This document shows, piece by piece, positions 9,150-18,819 of a stretch of DNA of 64,000 nt. Position 1 is the first letter of the stretch. Each line of letters opens with the position of its first letter. Below the pieces are notes generated by a model that was not told where the DNA came from, ran no database searches, and saw nothing but the letters and a program-made list of their open reading frames with translations. The position numbers and the translations under genes are program-made. This DNA is from Mariniblastus sp. (GTDB lineage: Bacteria > Planctomycetota > Planctomycetia > Pirellulales > Pirellulaceae), in the NCBI GenBank assembly GCA_029251085.1, contig JAQXDZ010000041.1, forward strand, positions 1 through 64,000, read 5' to 3'.

Positions 9150-9992
9150 TTATAGAATTTCTTTTTTCAGGCGATTGAGAAGTTGGACTGCGTGGCCGAT
9201 TTCTTCTTTTTGTCTGGCCGGCTCCTGTGGGATCTCACGTTCAATTGTCAGTGGGCCTCGGTACCCAATGGACTGTAGCGCCCGTAAGTAATCGTCCATG
9301 CCTACTTCACCATCGCCAAGCATCGTTTCTTCGCCCCACTCTTCGCCCGGATTGGCGGCCCATTTGGCATCCTTGCAGTGAACACTCCGAATCTTGTCAC
9401 CGAGTAGGCTAACGGCTTCGATCGGATTGCCTGCTCCATAAAGGATCATGTTGGCTGGATCGAAATTCACGAATAGATTGTCCCGTTGACTATCTGCGAT
9501 AAACTCGAGCAGAGCGGGCGCGGTTTCCTGGCCGGTCTCAAGGTGGAGGGCTTGACCATTGTCTTTCGCGTAGTCACACAGTTCCTGAGTGACAGAAAGG
9601 ATTTCCGCGTAGCCTGGGTCTTGTTTGTCATGAGGGACGAAACCCAGATGAAGGGCAATGACATTGCAGCCAATCATCTTTGCAAAATCCGATATCTCTT
9701 TCATCTCCGCCAGTCGTGAGTTTCGGGTTTCAAGAGGCATTAGTCCCACGGTGTTTACCACGGTTGGAATATCGGCATAGCTCTCTCCTTCGAACCCGCC
9801 GAAGACAGCAGTAACAGAAATGCCAAATTGCGAAAGCCGAGCTAGAATCTCGTCAGCCGTTTCCTGAGTCCGGTTCCCCTGATGGGGAGCATGGATTTGG
9901 ATCGTAGGGATCCCAAGTTCATTGGCAACATTGAGGTCAACGCCGAGTCCGGCATCTACGCTTGTGAATACACCGATTTTCCAATCTTCCAA
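9150..9992 (-). CDS. Sugar phosphate isomerase/epimerase-like TIM barrel (AP endonuclease 2 superfamily)
   Basis: About 280 residues. The frame stays open up to an ATG at 10256, but that would run through the secretin terminator hairpin and into the secretin gene, so the extension is not real. I choose TTG at 9992 (protein begins EDWKIGVFTSVDAGLG), with AAGGA upstream at 8 nt. The barrel signatures of xylose-isomerase-like enzymes are present: IQIHAPHQ, NVIALHLGFVPH, QALHLETGQE, LFVNFDPANM, IRSVHCKDAKW, and the terminal GPLTIEREI, which supply the His/Glu/Asp metal ligands. It probably interconverts a sugar or inositol derivative in the cytoplasm. The exact substrate is unknown. Confidence 0.8.
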   Translation of the reverse strand: MEDWKIGVFTSVDAGLGVDLNVANELGIPTIQIHAPHQGNRTQETADEILARLSQFGISVTAVFGGFEGESYADIPTVVNTVGLMPLETRNSRLAEMKEISDFAKMIGCNVIALHLGFVPHDKQDPGYAEILSVTQELCDYAKDNGQALHLETGQETAPALLEFIADSQRDNLFVNFDPANMILYGAGNPIEAVSLLGDKIRSVHCKDAKWAANPGEEWGEETMLGDGEVGMDDYLRALQSIGYRGPLTIEREIPQEPARQKEEIGHAVQLLNRLKKEIL

Positions 9993-10144
9993 CGTAACAG
10001 TCCTTCTTGGTTGTTTGTTTGTCTCTCTCTTCAGAATAAACCACAGACGCGGGTACAGCAAGCACTTCAGGCTTTGGAAGAGCTCCCGGACTTGCGAAAA
10101 CAATGACAGTTCTGAGGGATGACAACGGTGGTGCGGCAATAAAA

Positions 10145-10171
10145 AAAGGCCACCGTAAAACGGTGGCCTTT
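10145..10171 (-). terminator. Rho-independent terminator after the secretin gene
   Basis: An 11-bp perfect stem (10145-10155 pairs with 10161-10171) with a 5-nt loop; on the minus strand it is followed by a run of T. It lies 42 bp past the secretin stop codon and upstream of the isomerase start, which separates the two transcripts and rules out the long N-terminal reading of the isomerase. Confidence 0.85.
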
Positions 10172-10212
10172 CTGGTTCATAACTCTGGGAAAGCGTGATT
10201 CCCGAATAATGA

Positions 10213-13200
10213 TTAATCGGTTTCGATTTTACCGACTTGGTCTTCTTCAATCTCATCCTGAATGATGATGCGTGGAGTAACCATCATCATGAGGTTCTGT
10301 GTCTCGTGTCCAATACCGACGTTCTTGAACAATCGGTTGACATAAGGAACATTACTCAAGAATGGAACACCTCGCTCGGTGCGGCTTTCATTCATCCGCT
10401 TAATTCCGCCCATCAGAACTGTACCGCCGTCTGGAACGCTGACGACTGTGTTAACTGACGTTTGAGCGAGAACCGGTAACTGAACTGTAATACCCTGTGT
10501 GGTAGTACGCTCAGTCTCGTCTTCTTCGCTTCTTGATCCGCCATCAACCGCTTCGAGTAGATTGTCGAGTACCGAGGTGCTCGATTGTTCTGTCGTTGTA
10601 CTGCCATCGAAAGTGAATGTATCGACGTCGGTAACTTGCGTGAAGAACGGAACCAATTGGAGGCGAACGAATCGTCGGTCATCAGAAACGACGGCCGTTA
10701 CATTCAAGTTAGTACCATCCGGTAGAATCGTGATGATAGGTTGGTGAGCGACGGCGAAATCACCGACGACTGGAACCACAGATGTCACGAACGGTCGTGA
10801 GGCACCATCGGTTACACTTGCACTTTGACCATTGAACATGGTGACAGTCGGTGCTTGTGTAATGTTGGTTCGAGTATCACCCTTCGCGGCTTGAATCAGG
10901 AAGAAGACTTCGATGTCCGATAGAATCGCAAATCCGAAGTTGGCTGCCTGAGCTGCCTGGAATCCACCAAAGATGGGCTCGGCTGCCGAGAAGCTGTTTT
11001 GAACGAATCTTAAGTCAAGATCGCTCGTTGGCGTGAAGTCAACTGTATCGGTTGGTTCACGACCGACGACTCGACTGCCGCTGACGGTGTCGGCGGTAGG
11101 ATCGCTTCCAGCAGGATTGTTGTCGTTGATGCTGAAATCGAAGTCGATTCCAACTCTTTCAAAGAACTCATCCCGAAGGCTTACGAATCGAACTTCAACA
11201 ACAATCTGAACGTCGTTGAGTTCTCGTAGCTTCTTAAGAAGATCCTGGATCTCATCCTGAACTTCCTGTGACTGCGAAACGATCAAGCTAAGGTTAGGTA
11301 CGAAAGCCTGAAGTGTTCCAAGTCCCTGTCCAGTATCCTGCCATGAATCAGGCTTGATTGTGTTTTGAATCAAGTCGATCAGTGGTTGGAAATCCTGTTC
11401 AGTAACACCACCAAGTGGTTGGTTGCCAACAGTTCCGTAAGTTGGTTGTCCACGATTAGGACCGTTGTTGCCACCGTACATCGCATTGGCGACGGCACCA
11501 TCAAGTAGTCCTTCACGTCCCATTCGCTGGGAAAGAGCCATTTCCGAAACGGAAGCACCATTGGTAGAGACATTCATGAATCCAGGTGATCCACCTGAAG
11601 CCATGTTAGGCTGCATCCAGTGCATTTGCATTGGATTTTGGGGGGCCGTTACGGGCATCACCAAGTCACCAATGTAATAGGTTTGCGTCATCAGTTTTGT
11701 GGAACTTGCATTCCGACTGGTAACTTTAATAACCTCATTTTCAACAACGAACACAAGTCCGGCTGAATTCAGGATGACTTCAAGAGCACTTCGCAACGAG
11801 ATTGGCTCTCGAATTGGAATGTCTACCATGCGATCCTTTTGTACATTTTCGGCGGCAAGTGCGATGTCATCAAAGACGATGTTTACCGCTGCTTGTCTGG
11901 CCAGTTGGTCCACGGCTTCCGCAAGGGTGCCGCGATACTCGCCTTGAACTCGCTCGTTTCTGAGCGTGTTCCAGATCTTGCGATCTGCTTCCGAACTGTA
12001 TCGACTCTCTTCCAGTCGTCCTAGTCGGCGGTTGCTGTTCTTGGCCCACAGTTCAGGATCATTGATCTTAAACGGTGTCTTGTCATCCATTCCAGCAGAA
12101 GCACGCTCGGCGTTAGCCATTGCTGCCCAGAAACCTTCTTCTTTGTCGGACTTGATTTGGTCCATTCGGTCCAAGCGACGCAAGAGCGTTGCCTTTTCAG
12201 TCAGAACTGCAACCAAAGGGCTGTCGGGAGCCAGATCAGCTGCCTGACGGGCAACTACCTGAGCTTCCGGGAATCGCTGCTCATCGATAAGTGTGTTGAA
12301 CTCTTCGACCAACTTTTGTAGTTGGGTGCTATCGTCCACCATCTTTTGTCGACGCATCTCAACTTGATTGCGACGCTCAGCGTTGGTTTCATCGTTCATG
12401 ATCTCTGGAAGGTTGCGATCAATGTAAGATTGCATTTCCGCAAGATCACGATCAATAATCGTTAGCAAAGGCGTTTGGTTGGTTGCATCGAGTTTCGATT
12501 GAACCACCTGTCCGCGTAGCATTGTCATTTTCTCAAGAGCACTGCGAGGATCTGATTCAAGCATTCGCTCCGCATTTGCTCGTTCTTTAAAGATCTCTGA
12601 TTGCAGTTGCTTGAAGGCCGCAGTCTGTTGCGAAGAAGCATCGTTCAGGTCGATCGTCTGTGCGACTTGACGAACAGGACCGTTTCCGAGTCCAGCAGCA
12701 GGCATCGGTTTTGACATGGTCAGATAATTCAGTTGGTCCTGAATCGACTGAAGAGTTTTGGGATCGAGCTCAGCACGATTGTTCCAGGCTCGCTCAAAAT
12801 AGGTTTTCGCTTCAGCGTAGTTCTTGTTCCTTGCAGCTTCCAAACCGGCTTGGTAATAACCCATAGCGGTTCTAGGAATCGGGTTGAACTTGGTTGCTTC
12901 CCCGTCGACACCTGAGGCGGTGACGTTTTTAGAAGCGTCCGTGGCTGGATCGTAAAGAGTCTTTACGACTCCACTCGCGTTGTTGTCAAAGCTGGCTTTG
13001 ATAACTGCGGGATCGAAAGACTGACGATTCATCGCGTTTTGGATTTTAAGTTCCAATTGCCATGGTCGTGGACTGTTTGCAGCAAAGGCTGTGTCTGGCA
13101 CGTTGAGCATTTTGGCTTGATTGACAAGCGTCGATGCTTCGGTGAAATCTCCTTTGTCGAATGCCAGTTGGGCTTCCGAGAGGAATTTGAGCGTTTGCTC

Positions 13201-13797
13201 TAATGGCTTGGCTTGGGGGGCGTCCATCTTTGGCTTGGTTGCCTGAGCAGATTTTGCTGCGGCAATCATGTTCAACAACTCATCAGGATTCCCGATGGTG
13301 GCGTTGAATTGAACGGGGAAGCTCTTGGCTGTTTTGACCAAGGTCTCCGCTGTTGTGTAGTCCTGATAATGCATCAGGGCTTCTGCCTGCGTCAACAAAA
13401 ATGAAGCAGCGCCCGCATTGAACGCTTCGTGTTTGTTTTGCTGACGTAGATCCTCAAGGTACAACTGACGATCGATCATCGACTGAACGGTAGCCGGGTT
13501 ATCGCCGATCGCTTTGTAGTCAATGTTGATACCTTTTGCTGTTTCCAGCATTTGTTTCGCAGTGGCGACATCGCTCTTGGCGAGTGCCTGCCTTGCTTTC
13601 AACAAAACACCTCTGGCATCTGCCAGTTTTGCCTTGTCAGTTTCAGCTGGAATTCTTTGAATTGCCTGAACGGCACCGGAATCCTGAACTGGAACCTGTG
13701 TCTGACTGAGTGCCGACGAGGGTGATTGAATCACTACCGTCGATACCATTAGGGCTGATGCCCATAAACTTTGCTTAAGTCGCACGGAGACTCTCAC
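10213..13797 (-). CDS. Outer-membrane secretin (PilQ/GspD family) with N-terminal TPR-like repeats
   Basis: About 1194 residues. GTG at 13797 is chosen: it has AAGGAG 6 nt upstream and gives a signal peptide (LWASALMVSTVVI, then SALS); an ATG at 13890 lies inside the structured leader. Three related helical units (about 57-110, 132-185, 202-255), each with a D-x-x-x-A-x-x-L/V pattern, form the N-terminal part, followed by more helices. An STN/secretin N0-like domain is near residues 620-700. The secretin domain runs from about 850 (VQIVVEVRFVSL) to the end with the signature VPDGGTVLMGG (about 1117) and FLSNVPYVNRLFK. Secretins form the outer-membrane pore of type II secretion or type IV pili. 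The gene follows the PilM cluster but has its own leader and terminators. Confidence 0.9.
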   Translation of the reverse strand: MRVSVRLKQSLWASALMVSTVVIQSPSSALSQTQVPVQDSGAVQAIQRIPAETDKAKLADARGVLLKARQALAKSDVATAKQMLETAKGINIDYKAIGDNPATVQSMIDRQLYLEDLRQQNKHEAFNAGAASFLLTQAEALMHYQDYTTAETLVKTAKSFPVQFNATIGNPDELLNMIAAAKSAQATKPKMDAPQAKPLEQTLKFLSEAQLAFDKGDFTEASTLVNQAKMLNVPDTAFAANSPRPWQLELKIQNAMNRQSFDPAVIKASFDNNASGVVKTLYDPATDASKNVTASGVDGEATKFNPIPRTAMGYYQAGLEAARNKNYAEAKTYFERAWNNRAELDPKTLQSIQDQLNYLTMSKPMPAAGLGNGPVRQVAQTIDLNDASSQQTAAFKQLQSEIFKERANAERMLESDPRSALEKMTMLRGQVVQSKLDATNQTPLLTIIDRDLAEMQSYIDRNLPEIMNDETNAERRNQVEMRRQKMVDDSTQLQKLVEEFNTLIDEQRFPEAQVVARQAADLAPDSPLVAVLTEKATLLRRLDRMDQIKSDKEEGFWAAMANAERASAGMDDKTPFKINDPELWAKNSNRRLGRLEESRYSSEADRKIWNTLRNERVQGEYRGTLAEAVDQLARQAAVNIVFDDIALAAENVQKDRMVDIPIREPISLRSALEVILNSAGLVFVVENEVIKVTSRNASSTKLMTQTYYIGDLVMPVTAPQNPMQMHWMQPNMASGGSPGFMNVSTNGASVSEMALSQRMGREGLLDGAVANAMYGGNNGPNRGQPTYGTVGNQPLGGVTEQDFQPLIDLIQNTIKPDSWQDTGQGLGTLQAFVPNLSLIVSQSQEVQDEIQDLLKKLRELNDVQIVVEVRFVSLRDEFFERVGIDFDFSINDNNPAGSDPTADTVSGSRVVGREPTDTVDFTPTSDLDLRFVQNSFSAAEPIFGGFQAAQAANFGFAILSDIEVFFLIQAAKGDTRTNITQAPTVTMFNGQSASVTDGASRPFVTSVVPVVGDFAVAHQPIITILPDGTNLNVTAVVSDDRRFVRLQLVPFFTQVTDVDTFTFDGSTTTEQSSTSVLDNLLEAVDGGSRSEEDETERTTTQGITVQLPVLAQTSVNTVVSVPDGGTVLMGGIKRMNESRTERGVPFLSNVPYVNRLFKNVGIGHETQNLMMMVTPRIIIQDEIEEDQVGKIETD

Positions 13798-13816
13798 GCA
13801 ACTCTCCTTGTTGTTG

Positions 13817-14009
13817 TGACGCCTAAAATACCCTGTAAGGTTGTTAAAGCTGTGCCACGGCATCACAGGGTTAATTCCCCCCTTGGCCATTCCTAAATCC
13901 GTTTAGGAAACTAGCACCGCTTCCAGTGAAGCGGCAGACCGGTGGAGTCCGTAGACAGCGCACGATTCTTTTCGATGGGGTTAATTAGCGATGTGCGTTT
14001 TAGGCGTCA
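13817..14009 (-). ncRNA. Candidate structured RNA leader of the secretin mRNA
   Basis: Read on the minus strand. A perfect 12-bp long-range inverted repeat (14009-13998 with 13828-13817) closes about 169 nt. Directly inside it GTGCG/CGCAC (13993-13997 with 13959-13963) can pair. Then come two perfect 7-bp hairpins with 4-nt loops (13934-13917 and 13908-13891) and a CTGTG/CACAG hairpin (13868-13850). The closing strand ends 7 nt before the AAGGAG of the secretin gene. This layout, a closed multi-branch junction abutting the ribosome site, is typical of cis-regulatory RNA. It does not match the c-di-GMP-I or cobalamin consensus as I remember them. Confidence 0.5.
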
Positions 14010-14223
14010 ACATCAATCAGATGAAAAATCATGAGAAACGTGTTGCTGTGATAGCAGATGTGGTTTTTGAAGGGGAAAGTGGGGGTTTAGCCCTGCTTTT
14101 GAGGCAAATGGCGAACTGTTTGCTAGCGGAGTTTTGGTTTTTCTTGTGCTTCTAGTCCACATTGTTTTTCGAAAGTGTGTTTTTCAGAAGGCGGTTATCG
14201 TCGATTTTCGGGTTCAACAAAAA

Positions 14224-14245
14224 AAGCCGCAACGAATTGCGGCTT
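14224..14245 (-). terminator. Rho-independent terminator after the 866-residue gene
   Basis: A 9-bp perfect stem (14224-14232 with 14237-14245) and 4-nt loop, followed on the minus strand by a run of seven T. It splits the PilM cluster transcript from the secretin gene. Confidence 0.85.
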
Positions 14246-14314
14246 GGTCTCTTTTGAAATGGAGGCGATGCGGTTTAGGGGCCAAACATCGCTTCTGGGA
14301 GAGGCGACTTAAGT

Positions 14315-16915
14315 TTAGAAATCGCCACCACCCATGCCGCCGCCGCCACTGAATTTGCCTCCGCCGCCACCTTCCTCTTCGTCCTTGCTCTTTTTTCGCT
14401 TCTTGCCCTTACCGACGGTTTGGGTTTCGTCCGCGAGGTGGAGCATGTTTCTGAATTGGGTTCGATCACCCATGTCGTTTTTAACTCGGAAGTTACCATT
14501 TTCGTCCATAACCAGGATCTCGCTTGCAGTCTGGTGACGCATTTTCTCGGTCCGTGGGAGTTCGAGTTCTTCGCCACTGATTGCGTCCACAACAACCATT
14601 CCGGTCGTGATTGGAACCTTGAATTGGTTAGGCCCTTCAGCATCTGGTGCATTTTTGGCGACTTTTACTTCGAGCGTTGCTGGATGAAGAAAGTAGGATT
14701 CTGTGATAAAGTCCAGGGCGTCTCCACGATGAACGTTTTGTTTAGTTGGCAATGAAGTTCCAAGGTTTGCCTGCCACCATGCAGATGCGGCTACTTCAAC
14801 ATTCGGTTCGCCAACGGGAAGCTCATAGCTTGTTCCGTTTTGTGAAAGTCGTAAAGTCTTGCCGGGGGTTACGCTACCCGCGGCAACTCGACCACGTGTT
14901 TGCTTGACCTTGACCGAGACTGGTTTGCTCCACTCAGATGGTCGAGCGTGTTGCAGGTAGTCTTGGTAAATAAATTCCCCGTTCTCCGTGTTGCTTGGGG
15001 CAACTGCGACTCGTGGTACGGCGATCTCCTCAATTTTATCCTTACCATTTTCGTCTTTGCCACGAATTTCTGTCACGACATAGGTAATGAGATTGGTCTT
15101 GGGGTTTTTTACCTCTTTCATGCGATTCAGCCGTTTGCGAACATCTGGGTTACGCATCGTGCTGGTAATTCTTACGTACTTTGCTTCAGGCTTGTTGGAA
15201 GTGTTGTCTGTGCCAGTCGGTTGGTTTGCCGTGTAGTCGCCGTCTCCATCGGGATCTTCCTGATCGGCGCTATCATCTTCGTCAGAGCCCTCGGCACCGC
15301 CTCCCATGTTGCTGTTTCCGCCGCCCATGCCCGCTAAATCAGTCATTCCGCTTGATTGCCGGTTGGCAAATTGCTTTCCAAGATCTTCATTGTTCGGATC
15401 TCCCAACCATAATCGCATGCGATACTCATAGGTTTTACCGACGTCCTTTTGGTGGAAGTCAAAAAACCGAACTAAGCGGAATTGATGTTGAACTTTGTCG
15501 GCGTCGATCGCTTTCTTGTGATCTGTGAAATCACTTCCAGCGCGGGACTGAACGATTTCAGGTGCTTCGAGACCGAAGTCTCCCTCGGAACCACCGGGTG
15601 CAGATCCGCCGCGTCCACCACCGCCAGATGGGTCGCCCAAGCCTCCGGCGCCCATACCCATACCCATGCCCATGCCGCCACCAAATTTGCCAGAACCACC
15701 GGTCGCTCCCGGCTTTCCGGGTTTCTTAATGGTGGCATTGAGGATGTCATTGTCGTTGACTTCTTCCTCTTCTTCGGTCGCGGTGAACTCGGGGAATTCT
15801 CGTCGATTCTCAGCAAGTTTTGAATGGCTAATGTAAGGGCGGTAATCGAAATCAAAGATTGCCGGAATAGGGCCGGTTAGAACTGGGTCAAAATGTTGAG
15901 GGGCAACGATGTCGGGTGCCGAGTTGTGAAACGCCTTAGGCATTCGGTGCATACTCGGAAAGAGTGACGGGAAGTAGTAAGAGGTCTTGTCAGTGATATT
16001 TTCCCAATCTTTTTCCCCAGCTTCACGGCGTTCGACTTCGAGATATTGGTAAGTCGGCTTATCGCGATCAGGGTAGTAACCCATGGCTGACGCGAAACTA
16101 TTTTCGTATTCTTTCCACTGTTGTTCGACGTCGACCAAGCCTGTTACACAGACAATGTTGAAGATCGCTGATCTTGTTGTGGCAGGGAAGTTGTGATGAG
16201 TTGGTCTTACACCCTTGGAAGTATGAACGTTTACCGTTTGCATTTTGGTTCCGACGCCGTCGATGACGGGAATTGGATTCACTTCGTCTTCGTCTTCTGG
16301 CTCGCTTTCACCAAGTCCTCCTGCCGCACCTCCTCTACCGCCGAGTCCGAAATCGTCTTCCTCGCCTCCGCCTGGTTCTTCTTCTCCTCCGTCATCGCCA
16401 CCGAGACCAAAACCGGAGTCAAACCCGCCCATGCCGTTGTCGGTCTCGTCTAAACCATCGCTGGGAGCGGTTGGATAGGCGGCGAACAAATCAACTGTAG
16501 CTCCGATGTCGACTAACAATGGTGCCGTGAAAACAACCGCTTCCGGTTCAATGATTCCAAAAATACTGGGATCCAAACGCGCATCGAGTGTTCGAGCAGC
16601 GATACCAGTGAACGGATCAACTTCGTAGATAGAAGCATCGACTTTGCTGCCGTCACGGACGATTTGGTCGACGTTTTTCCGACCAGTTCGATAGGACTTA
16701 ATTTCATCCCAACTGGTTTCCGAATCGATGTATCGTTCGGCCTCTTTTGCCAATTTCACCAATTCGTCAGGCGATTTGTCGGAATATGGTTTAATCCCAA
16801 AGCCAATCCAAAAGAAGGCTGCCATCGCGATTAATGCAACGACGATGATCAGCTTTTCTGTGTGATACAAAAAGAATTTTTGCATGGCGGCTTTGCTGAA
16901 ATCTGGCTTCATCAT
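14315..16915 (-). CDS. Large one-TM protein of the PilM-secretin cluster, Gly/Asp/Met-rich linkers
   Basis: 866 residues; ATG at 16915 with AGGAG 9 nt upstream (a TTG two codons earlier is possible). A short basic N-terminus precedes one membrane helix (about 20-40, LIIVVALIAMAAFFWIGFGI), so most of the protein is periplasmic. Folded stretches are separated by low-complexity segments: Gly/Asp/Glu-rich at about 165-215, a GMGMGMG block at about 410-430, an acidic/Asn segment near 540-575, and a Gly-rich C-terminus. No family recognised. By gene order (PilM, this group, secretin) it sits where PilO or PilP lie in pilMNOPQ operons, so a role as inner-membrane partner of the secretin is inferred, not shown. 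A terminator follows. Confidence 0.7.
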   Translation of the reverse strand: MMKPDFSKAAMQKFFLYHTEKLIIVVALIAMAAFFWIGFGIKPYSDKSPDELVKLAKEAERYIDSETSWDEIKSYRTGRKNVDQIVRDGSKVDASIYEVDPFTGIAARTLDARLDPSIFGIIEPEAVVFTAPLLVDIGATVDLFAAYPTAPSDGLDETDNGMGGFDSGFGLGGDDGGEEEPGGGEEDDFGLGGRGGAAGGLGESEPEDEDEVNPIPVIDGVGTKMQTVNVHTSKGVRPTHHNFPATTRSAIFNIVCVTGLVDVEQQWKEYENSFASAMGYYPDRDKPTYQYLEVERREAGEKDWENITDKTSYYFPSLFPSMHRMPKAFHNSAPDIVAPQHFDPVLTGPIPAIFDFDYRPYISHSKLAENRREFPEFTATEEEEEVNDNDILNATIKKPGKPGATGGSGKFGGGMGMGMGMGAGGLGDPSGGGGRGGSAPGGSEGDFGLEAPEIVQSRAGSDFTDHKKAIDADKVQHQFRLVRFFDFHQKDVGKTYEYRMRLWLGDPNNEDLGKQFANRQSSGMTDLAGMGGGNSNMGGGAEGSDEDDSADQEDPDGDGDYTANQPTGTDNTSNKPEAKYVRITSTMRNPDVRKRLNRMKEVKNPKTNLITYVVTEIRGKDENGKDKIEEIAVPRVAVAPSNTENGEFIYQDYLQHARPSEWSKPVSVKVKQTRGRVAAGSVTPGKTLRLSQNGTSYELPVGEPNVEVAASAWWQANLGTSLPTKQNVHRGDALDFITESYFLHPATLEVKVAKNAPDAEGPNQFKVPITTGMVVVDAISGEELELPRTEKMRHQTASEILVMDENGNFRVKNDMGDRTQFRNMLHLADETQTVGKGKKRKKSKDEEEGGGGGKFSGGGGMGGGDF
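15645..15676 (-). repeat. Gly-Met coding repeat, copy in the 866-residue gene
   Basis: A hexameric CCCATA/CCCATG run encoding alternating Gly-Met. Bases 15645-15673 are identical over 29 bp to 19170-19198 in the PilM-type gene. Confidence 0.75.
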
Positions 16916-17094
16916 ATTCAAAATCTCCTGTTCAGACTCGTAAATTTGTCCCTGAAACCAGGGTATTTCGATGCTGAAATTGGGTTGTTATTCGTCTTTG
17001 GGTGTCGTTGTTTTAAATTTGAGCAGTGGTCTAAGTGGCCGCGGTTAGTTGGTCAGCTGACTTGGATGTCGATCAACTTAATTTCTAACCTGCT

Positions 17095-18819
17095 CTACGG
17101 TTTCGCTGGGTTATCGCTTCTTGGGTTGGCAGTTGCTGCTGAATCGTCGAGTGAGCCGGTATCTTCTTCGAGTCCCGCAGCTCGTCTCAACTCATCCTCA
17201 CGAACGGGGTTGTAAATTTTTACGATTCCGAAAAATTCGACATTCACGTCATAGTTGGTTCTTGTTTCAACGGGCACGACTTCAGCGGCGGTGATATTAA
17301 ATCCGTCCATGCCGAGGTTTTGTCCCATTCCGCTTCGTTTGTCCGCTGCAGCTCCCGCGGCTCCGCCACCGCCGTTAAGAGCGATATCGTCACCCCCGGG
17401 GGTGTGTCGGTTCCAGCGAACTTGCTGAATCTCGAAGGCAAACGGTGAGTTCGCACAGGCTGCCATGAAATCAGCAATTTTTCGCTCGTCCATCTTAAGA
17501 GCAATTCTGACTGGTACGCGTTTGGCAACGATCAGCTCGAGATTGGTTTCAGGCAAGTCTTGGCCCGTAATCACACCTTTGACGACTGCGGCCGGTAGTG
17601 GCTCAAAGTTCACATCAACGTAACGGTTGTCATAGGGGACGTTGCTAGTGGATCCGCCACCATCGTCAGTTCCCCCGCCCATGGGCATGCTGCGATTGAA
17701 GAAATCGCCATCGGGTTCAAAATTACCTTCTTCGTCATAGGGCTCTTCTCCGCCGTCGTCTCCAAAGCCGGGGAATCCCTGAGTCGACTTGCCGCCAGCC
17801 ATTCCAGCGCTTGTTTTATCCGCAAGCCTCTGGTCGGCCGGAGTTAGTTCACCCAGCTTTCCTCCAACTTCTCTTCCAAACGCAACATGATCGATGTTTT
17901 TGATGACCGAGAGGTCGTTCGCGCTTGAATCGCCATTGACCTCACGGACAATTCGAAACATCGCTTCCAAAAGCCACAGGTCTTGCTGAAGCATATAGCA
18001 CTGCAACGGACTTGGGTAATCAAACTGGTTGCCGTCGTATCCATTAAACGATGTTAATTTTTCGTTCCACAGGTCTTGGTTTTTATCACTCCAGCGAACG
18101 GCGAACTGATTCATTTCGATGGCTGGGGAGTTCAGCGTTGGCGCTCCTCCGCTGGCACCTGCACCACCGGCACCCGCACCAAATCCTCCACGTCCAAATC
18201 CGCCTCCAGTAGGGTCTCCGTCATCTTCGTCTGGGATTGGAGCGGAGTTATCTTGATACTTTGGATCGTACTTCCAATAGGCTCTCAAAACGTCGTCGCC
18301 ACAAAGGTAAGACATTTGTTCTGGAATTTTCGCTCGGTAAAGCGTCAGCATCTGCTCCATTTGGGGATCTACTGACGAGTTTAGTTCGTCCGGCATAGTT
18401 TCCGGCGGGTCATACTCACTGAAGGCTTTCACAAAACGGTCATTTGGGATGCACTTGGGCCAAACAAGGATCGAATCCTGAGCTTGTTCCCTAATTGTCC
18501 ATGCCGCGACGATGGAGTCGATTGTTGCAGCTAACTCCTCCTGCATGCCTTGCCTGGAAGTCTCATTGGGGTGAGCAGCAATTGTCTCTTCTTCGGTTTC
18601 GGTCACGCCGTTTTTGAGAAGCGGGTTTGCCTTTACGGTTTTAATCCCCTTCGCCGTGGAGACTGATTTCTTAAGATCCGCCTCCTGTTTGGTGCGTTCG
18701 CCGTTAATGCCGCTAGTTATTAAAAACCAAGAGACGACCATAGCAATGGAAAGGGATCCGCAGACTAGCCAGAAAATGTTTTTCTTGGTCCAAGCAATGA
18801 TTGGAGCTAATTGGTCCAT
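17095..18819 (-). CDS. One-TM protein of the PilM-secretin cluster, possible PilO-like C-terminal domain
   Basis: 574 residues from ATG 18819, with AGGAT upstream. N-terminal helix at about 14-34 (FWLVCGSLSIAMVVSWFLI), then a charged, probably coiled region, a long middle part, and Gly-rich linkers (FGRGGFGAGAGGAGASGG near 205; GGGTDDGGGS near 385). The last about 170 residues hold VPVRIALKMDERKIADFM, a hydrophobic segment FAFEIQQVRW, and a final strand region (NVEFFGIVKIYNPV), which recalls the ferredoxin-like fold of PilO/GspM. This rests on pattern only. It lies 136 bp downstream of the PilM gene and 179 bp upstream of the 866-residue gene, all in one direction. Confidence 0.65.
   Translation of the reverse strand: MDQLAPIIAWTKKNIFWLVCGSLSIAMVVSWFLITSGINGERTKQEADLKKSVSTAKGIKTVKANPLLKNGVTETEEETIAAHPNETSRQGMQEELAATIDSIVAAWTIREQAQDSILVWPKCIPNDRFVKAFSEYDPPETMPDELNSSVDPQMEQMLTLYRAKIPEQMSYLCGDDVLRAYWKYDPKYQDNSAPIPDEDDGDPTGGGFGRGGFGAGAGGAGASGGAPTLNSPAIEMNQFAVRWSDKNQDLWNEKLTSFNGYDGNQFDYPSPLQCYMLQQDLWLLEAMFRIVREVNGDSSANDLSVIKNIDHVAFGREVGGKLGELTPADQRLADKTSAGMAGGKSTQGFPGFGDDGGEEPYDEEGNFEPDGDFFNRSMPMGGGTDDGGGSTSNVPYDNRYVDVNFEPLPAAVVKGVITGQDLPETNLELIVAKRVPVRIALKMDERKIADFMAACANSPFAFEIQQVRWNRHTPGGDDIALNGGGGAAGAAADKRSGMGQNLGMDGFNITAAEVVPVETRTNYDVNVEFFGIVKIYNPVREDELRRAAGLEEDTGSLDDSAATANPRSDNPAKP

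Larger units (their letters stand above)
13798..14314. other. 517-bp gene-free region between secretin and the upstream 866-residue gene
   Basis: Holds, from right to left in the direction of transcription, the terminator of the upstream gene (14224-14245), about 210 bp that must contain the secretin promoter (no convincing -35/-10 pair seen), the structured leader, and the Shine-Dalgarno AAGGAG (13809-13804). No ORF with a ribosome site was found. Confidence 0.6.

Noticed and set aside
9993..10256. N-terminal extension of the isomerase gene from an ATG at 10256
   Set aside because: It would cross the secretin terminator hairpin and the end of the secretin gene; the TTG at 9992 has a ribosome site and starts at the fold.
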